A DNA stretch of 64,000 bases from CAAFZY01 sp964410325 (lineage in GTDB: Bacteria > Pseudomonadota > Alphaproteobacteria > RF32 > CAG-239): assembly GCA_964410325.1 (NCBI GenBank), contig CAYPFN010000006.1:11465-75464 (forward strand), read 5' to 3'. The notes beneath the pieces were generated by a model. It was given only the letters and a program-made list of their open reading frames with translations, did no database searches and was not told the origin of the DNA. The translations under genes and the position numbers were made by a program. This document shows, in pieces, positions 16,764-24,408 of the stretch; within the stretch, counting starts at the first letter, position 1, and the number at the start of each line of letters is the position of its first letter.

Positions 16764-17876
16764 CTAACGGCATAACAGATTGATAATAGCGTCTAAAACC
16801 AAAAAACCGTCATCAGTAGCCGCAAGATGCGTTTTGGTATTAACAATCAGGCCTTGACGGCACAAATCTTCGGCGGCTTTTTGATTAATGAAACCATCAA
16901 AATCAAGTCCGCAGCGTGTTTGAAAGTATTGTTTATCAATGCCTTGTTGTAAACGCAATCCCATAATGAGTAATTCTTCGGCGCGTTCTGTCGCTGTTAA
17001 AATTTCTTTATTCCGTCGCTGCCACCCATTGCCGGGCGGATTATAAAGGGCATAAAAGCGGTTGTTGATACATAAGCGGCCATGCGCCGATTCGCCGATG
17101 CCGATGTAATCATCACCCTGCCAATAGCATTTATTATGTTTTGATTCATAAGCGGTTCGGGAAAAGTTTGAAACTTCATAGCGCGGATAACCGTATTCTT
17201 GTAAATAGTTAACGGTGTATAAATACATATCAGCAGCCACATCTTCATCTAAAGGACGAATATTTTTGGCCGCAAAAACAGTTCCTTCTTCAATGGTCAA
17301 CTGATATAAAGACAAATGTTTAAATCCAAAGCCGACAGCTTGAGCTATCTCCTTTTGCCAGTCAGCAGGCGTTTGTTCCGGACGGGCATAAATCAAATCC
17401 ATGGAATGATTGTCAAAATAGTGCAGAACTTCATCAATGCAGTGTAAAGCCTGCGTCAGATTATGCGTTCGTCCCAAAAAACGCAGATCGGCATCATTAA
17501 GCGCCTGCACGCCTAAAGACAGACGGTTGATTCCAGCCTGCCTTAGGCGTTTGAACATGTTCGGATATTCCGAATTGGGATTTGCCTCCAAACTTATTTC
17601 CGGAAAGGATTCGCTTTTCCAAAGCTTAAAAATATGCTCCAAAAGCCGATTAATGTTTTCTGGAGTTAATAATGAGGGAGTGCCGCCCCCGAAAAAAACC
17701 GAGCGAATTTCCCATTCCGGCAACAAGCGGTGATAATAATCAAGTTCTTTAAGATAAAAGTCGATAATTTCATCTTGTGACACATTTTTCTGCACTCTTT
17801 TAAAAAAGTCGCAATAAGGACATTTGCTTTTACAGTATGGCCAATGGATATATATGGCAAGTGGCGTAAGACTCAT
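16764..17876 (-). CDS. hemW: Radical SAM haem chaperone HemW
   Basis: 370 residues. The radical-SAM cluster motif CKSKCPYC (Cys15, Cys19, Cys22) lies close to the N-terminus without the extension found in true oxygen-independent coproporphyrinogen oxidase HemN, which is the HemW hallmark. FFGGGTPSLL and the HemN C-terminal domain with LIMGLRLQQGID follow. HemW inserts haem into respiratory proteins; some family members are misannotated as HemN. The gene is alone between two non-coding stretches. Confidence 0.92.
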   Translation of the reverse strand: MSLTPLAIYIHWPYCKSKCPYCDFFKRVQKNVSQDEIIDFYLKELDYYHRLLPEWEIRSVFFGGGTPSLLTPENINRLLEHIFKLWKSESFPEISLEANPNSEYPNMFKRLRQAGINRLSLGVQALNDADLRFLGRTHNLTQALHCIDEVLHYFDNHSMDLIYARPEQTPADWQKEIAQAVGFGFKHLSLYQLTIEEGTVFAAKNIRPLDEDVAADMYLYTVNYLQEYGYPRYEVSNFSRTAYESKHNKCYWQGDDYIGIGESAHGRLCINNRFYALYNPPGNGWQRRNKEILTATERAEELLIMGLRLQQGIDKQYFQTRCGLDFDGFINQKAAEDLCRQGLIVNTKTHLAATDDGFLVLDAIINLLCR

Positions 17877-18113
17877 CTTTATCCTTCTAAGCTTGATAAG
17901 GCGCGGAAGATGCCGAAAACTATAAATATGGTTGTTTTTAGTATTTTTATATGACAGGAAAAGAAATTTTTAAAGCGATAAATTAAAACATTAATTCAGC
18001 ATTTTTTATATGGTAAACATTTTTTGTTTTGGCATGTTATAAAAATATCTTGATTTTAGACTTAAATAAATGCAGAATAGACGAAAATAAATTAATTTTT
18101 AAATTATTATATT

Positions 18114-18479
18114 ATGGATTTTAAAAAAATGTTGCAGCAGGCTGAAAAAGATGTCTATGCCACAATCACTCTCGCCGTTGCTGTATATAACGGCCATATA
18201 GAAGTGTCGATGGAAGAACTGTTGGAAGTCTATTACCAATTATGGAAATGGCTGCGACAGTTAAAGCAAAACTCTCCGGAAAGTTTGATGGAGATTGCGG
18301 ATGTGTATAATGAAATATTTCAAAATTCCCATTATGAAGTACATGCTTACTTCATTTTGAAAGAACAACTCGCGCAATCAGAATCTTCATCCCGGAACAC
18401 ACCAAATCCTGATCGGTATAAAACGGATGAGCCAAACCGGGTGCATTTGTTTTTGGATCCGTATCAGCTTCCGAGTTAA
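18114..18479 (+). CDS. Small hypothetical protein
   Basis: 121 residues, soluble, helical N-terminal two thirds (MLQQAEKDVYATITLAVAVY, EELLEVYYQLWKWLRQL) and a polar C-terminal tail. I do not recognise a family. It is followed directly by a strong terminator and preceded by 237 AT-rich bases, so it is a single-gene unit. No clear ribosome site is visible before the ATG, and the next in-frame ATG is only four codons on. Confidence 0.65.
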   Translation: MDFKKMLQQAEKDVYATITLAVAVYNGHIEVSMEELLEVYYQLWKWLRQLKQNSPESLMEIADVYNEIFQNSHYEVHAYFILKEQLAQSESSSRNTPNPDRYKTDEPNRVHLFLDPYQLPS

Positions 18480-18492
18480 TTTTTAGAGTATA

Positions 18493-18526
18493 AAAAAAAC
18501 CGCCTGTTAAAATCAGGCGGTTTTTT
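18493..18526. terminator. Bidirectional terminator
   Basis: AAAACCGCCTG and CAGGCGGTTTTTT form a stem flanked by A- and T-runs, serving the 121-residue gene and the convergent pseudo-protease gene. Confidence 0.93.
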
Positions 18527-18538
18527 ATTATCGGAAGA

Positions 18539-20647
18539 TTATTTTCTTTCTTCCGGTACTAGAACTTCTGGCGCTTTAGGCGCAGATGTCAGTATTTTTT
18601 CGGTAACAGGTTTGTAAACAGTCTGCTGCCATGGGCTCGGCCGTTCGTAAAGCTTTTCGCAAATTGAAAGCCCTACGCTGCGCAAAGCCGTTTCGGTAGG
18701 CAGGAACAAATCCTGTCCGCTTTCGGTTTTCTTTCCGGAATGGGCAACTCCGTTAATGGTGCCGTACCTGTCAATCAATACGCCGCCGATGGTAACATTC
18801 TGCACAAATGTATCCATCATAATTTCCGACCCTTTATCTTCCGAATAACGATAGCCGGAAACTTTTCCACTGTTATCAATATAATTTTCACCGTCTTCAA
18901 AGTCCTCGACATCCAAAAGGCCTAAAACCATAAAGCCGTCCTGATTGACTTTCGGTAAATCAAGATTTAAGGAAAGCGGTGTATAAGCCGTCGGTTCCTC
19001 AAGCATTATAAGAGCAATATTTTTGCTTGGATTAATACGTACGGCCTGACCGTTTAATGTTTTTCTGTTAATTGTTTTCAACAGATAAGAATTGTTTGTC
19101 TTGTCAACCAAATCGGCAGAAGTAAGAACGAACGATTCGGATATAATCAATCCTGCGCCTTTTTTGCCATTTTGATTGTCAATTTCAACCACTGAAGCGC
19201 GGACTTTGTATAAATTTTCCGGACTTAGATATTCATAAGCCGGCCGATCAACAATGCACAAACTGTCAAAAGATTTTGTATCTTGCTGCATATCCACCCA
19301 GATATCATCGACAACAGTAGTTTCACCGCTGGAAATAACGCCACTTTGCTGTTTAACCAGATTATCAAATACCTCATATCCGGCAATAATACCGGCATCT
19401 TCAATAATTGTCGGCGCTGGCTGCGGTTGGCAACCACATTGTTGCGTCATGACCGGACATTGCGGCGCATTGGCAACCGGACAGATTATCTGACATTGCT
19501 GATAACATTGTAACTCACGCTGGAATTGACATTTTGCCGGATTAAGAGCAATTTCTTCATCAATAAGAGCGTTGCGCTGAGCGGTTAATTCTTCAGGCGA
19601 CAGGCGTACCATCAGCTGATCTTCAAAGCCCGGCATGTTGCGTAAATTGCTGACGGCATCGGCGAATGCCGCTTCCACCAATTCAATTTCACCGTTTTCA
19701 GCGCCATAGTACAGATCGCTGTATCCAGTTGTGGTTCCTTCCCATAAAACGATGGTTTTGGTAAGATTGGTCAAACGCCAGGTAACAGTCATTTCGGCCG
19801 AACCGCTCCGAGAATTTTGTTTTTTGGCTTTATCCCAATCATAGCCATCGCAGACGTTCATGAAAAAATCAGTAATTTCTGCTGTCAGGAGATATTCCGG
19901 CAGAGGAGAAGGGGTTGTCTGCAAACATAAATCTTCAGGTATTTTAACCAAATTATAGCAGTCACCAGTTACTTCTTCAAAAACTTTATTAAAGTTCATA
20001 TCTTTTTGCATAACCCGTCCCTGATTCAAAATAGCTTCCTTGTCATAACGCCGACAGCCGAAAATCCGGAAACGGTAATTACCGAGTTTTTCCCCATAAG
20101 GGGTAGACGTAAAGTTATTTGCCAATTTGAAGTCGACATGATCCAAATACAAAGGCGCCATGGCGCAACAATCGCGGGCAACAGCCTGATAAATGTACGG
20201 CGTATAAGGAATTAGATAATTAGCGACTCTGGGCCTGGGTTTAGGCTGCTTGCATTTTTCACACGGACCAGTATCAAACAGCGGACCACTGTTATAACAG
20301 CGAGTACAGGAACCACCTGGAAACAGGCTACCGTCTTTATCGGCTGGATCTCTGGAAAAGCAGCTTTCGCAACTGCCACCCGGGAACAAACTACCGTCTT
20401 TATCTCTGATAGCCGATGCCGTTGGAGAAGAAACATTGCTTGTGGCAACCGTTGTTTTAACGGTTTTCGTCTGAGTTTCTTTGTGAATGATCGGTTTAGG
20501 CGGCCGGCCGCGTCTTTCCATCATATCGCGGACGGTATATGTTGGCTGTGTTGAAGCCGCATAGGGATTATCGGTGGCAATAACCATTGTGATCAAGGCG
20601 CTTGCCATAGATAATAACAAAATTTTAGACGGCCGGTATATTTTCAT
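18539..20647 (-). CDS. Exported Cys-rich protein with an inactive trypsin-like domain
   Basis: 702 residues. A signal peptide (about 1-31) is followed by a linker with two copies of DKDGSLFPGGSCxxC (residues 82-96 and 103-117) and a third CxxC (129-132). A central domain (about 145-350) comes next, then a short Cys/Gln-rich stretch (about 375-410), and a trypsin-fold domain from about 475 to 670. The fold is recognisable (GAGLIISESFVLTSADLVD, NIALIMLEEP, GGVLIDRYGTINGV), but the catalytic residues are gone. Asp512 stands where the His should be, the NPSKNIALIML strand has Asn for Asp, and Ile620 takes the place of Ser in GNSGGPL. It is therefore probably a binding or scaffold protein in the envelope. 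It lies 23 bases downstream of comM but may have its own expression. Confidence 0.8.
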   Translation of the reverse strand: MKIYRPSKILLLSMASALITMVIATDNPYAASTQPTYTVRDMMERRGRPPKPIIHKETQTKTVKTTVATSNVSSPTASAIRDKDGSLFPGGSCESCFSRDPADKDGSLFPGGSCTRCYNSGPLFDTGPCEKCKQPKPRPRVANYLIPYTPYIYQAVARDCCAMAPLYLDHVDFKLANNFTSTPYGEKLGNYRFRIFGCRRYDKEAILNQGRVMQKDMNFNKVFEEVTGDCYNLVKIPEDLCLQTTPSPLPEYLLTAEITDFFMNVCDGYDWDKAKKQNSRSGSAEMTVTWRLTNLTKTIVLWEGTTTGYSDLYYGAENGEIELVEAAFADAVSNLRNMPGFEDQLMVRLSPEELTAQRNALIDEEIALNPAKCQFQRELQCYQQCQIICPVANAPQCPVMTQQCGCQPQPAPTIIEDAGIIAGYEVFDNLVKQQSGVISSGETTVVDDIWVDMQQDTKSFDSLCIVDRPAYEYLSPENLYKVRASVVEIDNQNGKKGAGLIISESFVLTSADLVDKTNNSYLLKTINRKTLNGQAVRINPSKNIALIMLEEPTAYTPLSLNLDLPKVNQDGFMVLGLLDVEDFEDGENYIDNSGKVSGYRYSEDKGSEIMMDTFVQNVTIGGVLIDRYGTINGVAHSGKKTESGQDLFLPTETALRSVGLSICEKLYERPSPWQQTVYKPVTEKILTSAPKAPEVLVPEERK

Positions 20648-20669
20648 TATACATCTCCTTGAGTTTTAT

Positions 20670-22193
20670 TTAAGCCGGTGTCATTCGGCGGTAATTTAAA
20701 GCTTCAGCAATATGCATTCTAAGCACATTTGTTTCATTTTGCAAGTCTGCAATTGTTCTTGCTAACCTTAAAGTGCGGTGGTAACCACGTGCGGAAATTT
20801 TAAATTTATCGGCAAAATCGATTAAAAGCTTTTGAGCATCATTATCGAGAGCCGCGGCTTCTTCCAGAAGTTTGCCTTTAAGTTGTGCGTTTGTTGTAAG
20901 TTCTGGATGACCGAGTTTTATAAAGCGTTTTTTCTGAATTTCCCGGGCGGTTTCAACGCGTTTCAAAATAATTGCCGACGATTCGCCGCTTTCTTTATTA
21001 GCGATATCCCAGGGACTGACCGGCGGTACGTAAACATGAATATCGATTCTATCCAGCAATGGACCAGAAAGTTTAGCCATATATTCTGCTGCGCATTTTG
21101 GGGCTTTGGAACATTCGTGTCCGGGAATGCCGAAATTGCCGCAGCGACAGGGATTCATCGCGGCAATCAGCTGGACGCGCGCCGGATAGGTATGATGATA
21201 TTCGGCTCTTGAAACAGTAATTTTTCCATTTTCCAGTGGCTGGCGCAAAGCTTCCAGCGTCGAACGGTTAAATTCCGGAAGTTCGTCTAAAAACAGCACT
21301 CCGTTATGTGCTAAAGAAATTTCTCCTGGCTGGGCTTTTTTGCCACCGCCGACCAAAGCTGGCGTAGAAGAGCTGTGATGCGGATCGCGATAAGGGCGGT
21401 TAAAATCCAGCTCGCCGTTTTTAAGGGTGCCGGCAATAGAATGAATAATGCAAGTTTCTAAAGCATCAGCCGGTGTCAAAGGCGGCAAAATAGAAGTTAA
21501 ACGAGCGGCAAGCATAGATTTTCCGGCCCCCGGAGGTCCGATCATCAGCATATTATGCGAACCGGCCGCAGCAATTTCTAAAGCGCGCTTAGCGCTTTCC
21601 TGCCCGCGGACGTCACTCATATCCAGCGGGTTTTTCTTTTCTTCAGCTTTAACGGCTTCCGGCCGCGGTAAAATTTGCGTGCCTTTAAAATGATTAATCA
21701 GAGAAAGCAGGCTTGGCGCGGCGACAACATCTTTTAAACCTCCCCATATGGCTTCGCCACCTTGAGATTGAGGACAGATAAGTCCTAAGTTTTTTCGATG
21801 TGCCTTAATGGCCGTCGGCAAAATGCCGTTAACCGGCATAATCACGTTATCAAGCCCCAGTTCGCCTAGAATAATATAAGAAGACAATTCTTCCTGCGGT
21901 AAAATCTGCATACAGGCCAACAGGCCACAGGCAATTGCCAAATCAAAATGGGAGCCTTCTTTCAAGAGGTTGGCCGGCGCCAGATTAATAGTAATCCTTT
22001 GTGCTGGCAGGCTGATGCCGATGGCTTTAAAAGCCGCGCGCACGCGTTCTTTACTTTCAGCGACAGTTTTATCTGGCAAGCCGACAATCGTAAAAGCCGG
22101 CAATCCAGAACTGATTTGGATTTGCAAATCAACATCCAGAACATCAAGACCGCTGAAAGTTACCGTATTAATCCGCGCCTGCATATTTACCAC
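20670..22193 (-). CDS. comM: Mg-chelatase-like AAA+ ATPase ComM/YifB
   Basis: 507 residues. N-terminal ChlI-like domain (LQIQISSGLPAFTIVGLPDK, then INLAPANLLKEGSHFDLAIA), central AAA+ domain with Walker A IGPPGAGKSMLAARL near residue 220 and Walker B LFLDELPEF, and the C-terminal MgChlI-type lid ending in AEALNYRR. In naturally transformable gammaproteobacteria, ComM is a hexameric helicase that extends branch migration during integration of incoming DNA; the gene is widespread also in bacteria not known to transform. Its start overlaps the upstream lipoprotein gene by seven bases. Confidence 0.95.
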   Translation of the reverse strand: MVNMQARINTVTFSGLDVLDVDLQIQISSGLPAFTIVGLPDKTVAESKERVRAAFKAIGISLPAQRITINLAPANLLKEGSHFDLAIACGLLACMQILPQEELSSYIILGELGLDNVIMPVNGILPTAIKAHRKNLGLICPQSQGGEAIWGGLKDVVAAPSLLSLINHFKGTQILPRPEAVKAEEKKNPLDMSDVRGQESAKRALEIAAAGSHNMLMIGPPGAGKSMLAARLTSILPPLTPADALETCIIHSIAGTLKNGELDFNRPYRDPHHSSSTPALVGGGKKAQPGEISLAHNGVLFLDELPEFNRSTLEALRQPLENGKITVSRAEYHHTYPARVQLIAAMNPCRCGNFGIPGHECSKAPKCAAEYMAKLSGPLLDRIDIHVYVPPVSPWDIANKESGESSAIILKRVETAREIQKKRFIKLGHPELTTNAQLKGKLLEEAAALDNDAQKLLIDFADKFKISARGYHRTLRLARTIADLQNETNVLRMHIAEALNYRRMTPA

Positions 22194-22519
22194 CTCGGAA
22201 TTTTTTCATCCTTGCGCCAGCGTCGGGTAGGATAAGTGTCTCCTTTCAAAAAATCGTACTCGGCCGGCAGAGACGGAATATCCCTTAGCTGAACAAAACC
22301 TTGCTTTTCAAACCGTGCGGCGCAATCTGTTGCCGAAACGTCCGCCGACGGATAACAGTAAACCAGAATGCGGTTTTTTAAATTTTGCAAAACAATCATT
22401 TCTTCTTCATACGGAAGAATATAATAAGTCGGGATTTTTTCAGCTTCGCGGCTACCGCTACAGGCAGCTAGCAGAAAGCATCCAGCGAAGCATAATTTTT
22501 TTAATGTTTTCATGCGCAT
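22187..22519 (-). CDS. Small lipoprotein, uncharacterised
   Basis: About 110 residues with a lipoprotein signal and lipobox LAAC (Cys20 from the first ATG). The mature part has no recognised domain (YYILPYEEEMIVLQNLKNR, then a C-terminal basic end). Two in-frame ATG codons six bases apart are possible starts; AAGGA is four bases from the first and ten from the second. It overlaps comM by seven bases and is probably translated from the same message. Confidence 0.75.
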   Translation of the reverse strand: MRMKTLKKLCFAGCFLLAACSGSREAEKIPTYYILPYEEEMIVLQNLKNRILVYCYPSADVSATDCAARFEKQGFVQLRDIPSLPAEYDFLKGDTYPTRRWRKDEKIPRW

Positions 22520-22586
22520 AAAATCCTTATAATTTCAGCTTTCAAGATACAGAAAATTTATTAAAATAACCTTTATAAAAAAACGC

Positions 22587-22615
22587 TTGCAAAAATAAAG
22601 TTTTGCGGTTACATT
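22587..22615 (+). promoter_or_regulatory. Promoter of the rpsF operon
   Basis: TTGCAA, 17 bases, TACATT. The roughly 90-base leader that follows holds two hairpins (CGGG/CCCG near 22633 and GGGCA/TGCCC near 22664) just before the rpsF ribosome site; S6-S18 autoregulation of such leaders is known in other bacteria, but I could not confirm the motif. Confidence 0.6.
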
Positions 22616-22709
22616 ACCGCTTGTCCTTGCCTCGGGAATTTTTTCCCGCGGCTATACATTAACCGGGCAGCAATGCCCATTTGTTGAGAATCCATAAGGA
22701 GAATTTTAT

Positions 22710-23057
22710 ATGGCTAATTACGAGAGCGTGCTGATTGCACGTCAGGACCTCGGTGCCTCGCAGGTTAACAGCCTCGTTTCAGATTTGAGCGAAGCTCTTA
22801 AAAAAGAAGGCGGCGAAGTCGTTAAAATTGATAACTGGGGCTTGAAAAACCTGGCTTATCGCATCAAAAAAAACCGCAAGGGACATTATGTTTTGTTAAA
22901 CATTGTTGCGCCTGCCAAAGCAATTTTTGAATATGAACGCTTGATGAGATTAAACGAAGATGTCATTCGTTATATGACCATCAAAGTTGATGAATTCAAC
23001 AATGAAATGTCTTCAGATGAAGATGTTGCCGCAGTTGAATCCGAAGTTGAAGCTTAA
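22710..23057 (+). CDS. rpsF: 30S ribosomal protein S6
   Basis: 115 residues, full length, with the S6 pattern: YESVLIARQDLGASQV at the N-terminus, WGLKNLAYRIKKNRKGHYVL in the middle and an acidic C-terminal tail. S6 binds S18 in the platform of the small subunit. AAGGAG precedes the ATG. First gene of rpsF-rpsR-rplI, the usual bacterial order. Confidence 0.97.
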   Translation: MANYESVLIARQDLGASQVNSLVSDLSEALKKEGGEVVKIDNWGLKNLAYRIKKNRKGHYVLLNIVAPAKAIFEYERLMRLNEDVIRYMTIKVDEFNNEMSSDEDVAAVESEVEA

Positions 23058-23073
23058 AGTCAGGAGGAGCAAA

Positions 23074-23298
23074 ATGGCAAAACAATCATTTTTTAAGAGA
23101 AAAACTTGTCCTTTTTCCGGCGAAAATGCTTTAAGGATTGATTATAAGGACGTTAAGCTTTTGTCCCGATTCATTTCTGAAAAAGGCAAAATTATTCCGA
23201 GTCGCATAACTTCTGTTTCTGCTAAAAAGCAAAGAGAACTGGCTCGGGCAATTAAACGCGCGCGTTACATCGGCTTATTGCCGTATGTGGCTCAATAA
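23074..23298 (+). CDS. rpsR: 30S ribosomal protein S18
   Basis: 74 residues from the ATG at 23074, which has AGGAGGAG just upstream; longer in-frame starts lie inside rpsF and lack support. The S18 signature is present: IDYKDVKLLSRFISEKGKI, then RELARAIKRARYIGLLPY. It is in the usual place 16 bases after rpsF and 14 bases before rplI. Confidence 0.97.
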   Translation: MAKQSFFKRKTCPFSGENALRIDYKDVKLLSRFISEKGKIIPSRITSVSAKKQRELARAIKRARYIGLLPYVAQ

Positions 23299-23312
23299 GG
23301 GAGGGTGGAAAT

Positions 23313-23798
23313 ATGGAAGTCATTCTTCTTGAACATGTCGATAAATTAGGTAAAATGGGTGATAAAGTAAAAGTTAGAAACGGTTACGCTCGCAATTACC
23401 TTTTACCACAAAACAAAGCCCTGCGCGCAACGGAAGCTAATATTGCTTATTTTGAAAAACAAAAAGCGGAGTTGGAAGCTCATAACAAGGCTTTGTATGA
23501 CAATGCAGCAGCCAAAGCTGAAGCGTTAAAAGGTTTTAAGGCTGTTTTGATTCGTCAGGCCGCCGAAACCGGTCAATTGTACGGTTCTGTCACTATTCGT
23601 GATATTGCCGCTGCTATTAAAGATGCTGGTTTTGATATTGAACGTCGCTATGTTTATCTTGAGAAGCCGATTAAAGATTTAGGCGTTTATCAGGTTAAGC
23701 TGAATCTGCACCCGGAAGTTTCTCAGACGGTTCTGATTAATGTCGCCAGAACTGCTGACGAAGCCGCCAAACAGGAAAAGGCGTTTAGTCAGAAATAA
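23313..23798 (+). CDS. rplI: 50S ribosomal protein L9
   Basis: 161 residues with the L9 N-terminal signature: LLEHVDKLGKMGDKVKVRNG then YARNYLLPQNKA. A long connecting helix and the C-terminal rRNA-binding domain (LYGSVTIRDIAAAI, later YQVKLNLHPEV) follow. GGGAGG lies before the start. Last gene of the operon, followed by a terminator. Confidence 0.97.
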   Translation: MEVILLEHVDKLGKMGDKVKVRNGYARNYLLPQNKALRATEANIAYFEKQKAELEAHNKALYDNAAAKAEALKGFKAVLIRQAAETGQLYGSVTIRDIAAAIKDAGFDIERRYVYLEKPIKDLGVYQVKLNLHPEVSQTVLINVARTADEAAKQEKAFSQK

Positions 23799-23823
23799 GT
23801 AATCAGTTTGGAAGCAAATACGA

Positions 23824-23853
23824 AACCGTCCGGATTTACGGACGGTTCTTTTT
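23824..23853 (+). terminator. Terminator of the rpsF-rpsR-rplI operon
   Basis: AACCGTCCG/CGGACGGTT stem with a six-base loop, followed by CTTTTT, 25 bases after the rplI stop. Confidence 0.93.
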
Positions 23854-24074
23854 GCACTGAAAACAGATGCTTGCCAGAATTTTCGTCTAGGCTTTTTTAC
23901 TGCAACCCAAGCCCCCGTTGTTTATCATTCCCTTGATCTATTAGGCAATAGTATGTTTTTTGCTTTTGAACGGTTTTGAGTTGGTTCGTTGTTTGTAACT
24001 GGTTTTTCTCCAATGTTTCCATAAAGCCCAATAACCTCATTGTGAGCAACACCTTGATTTTCAGCATAAAAGAC

Positions 24075-24345
24075 ATTGTTGTTTTTTGTGTTTTCCTTAC
24101 CTGGAAGTCCGGACGGGGACGGAGATCGTGGATCTCCCCTCAACGTCGTTGCCACCTTTTTAGCGCAGCTGAAATTAAATATTGTGTCCATTAAAGAGTC
24201 GCCTCTTTCTTTCAGTTGTTTTACCATCCTGAGAGGATGTATTAAAACACCGACCATGCCAACTCCTAAATCAGTTTCGTTGCGAACCATACCATAATCA
24301 TCATGTGAAATAGTATCTGTATGTACAATTTCTTTGGTGGAAAAA
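24075..24345 (-). pseudogene. Broken duplicate of part of the 1210-residue gene
   Basis: The sequence from about 24186 to 24345 is nearly identical to 25141-25300 inside the neighbouring large gene, encoding (S/P)TKEI(V/I)HTDTIS-DDYGMVRNE and the following GVGMVGVL region. Weaker similarity continues to about 24075 (the LPGKE(N/T) block), with an unrelated insertion between. There is no start codon at the beginning of the homology; the frame runs open across the large gene's terminator from inside its 3' end. It therefore looks like a leftover 3' piece of a second copy, or a stored C-terminal cassette, rather than a working gene. Confidence 0.7.
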
Positions 24346-24352
24346 TAGGTTT

Positions 24353-24385
24353 TTATAAAGGGGCTTGTTAAAAGCCCCTTTATAA
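24353..24385 (-). terminator. Probable terminator of the 1210-residue gene
   Basis: A long perfect inverted repeat (TTATAAAGGGGCTT/AAGCCCCTTTATAA) 24 bases beyond the stop codon. The T-run is poor on the minus strand, so its strength is uncertain. Confidence 0.6.
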
Positions 24386-24408
24386 TTATTGCTTTTGCCA
24401 AAGCAGAA

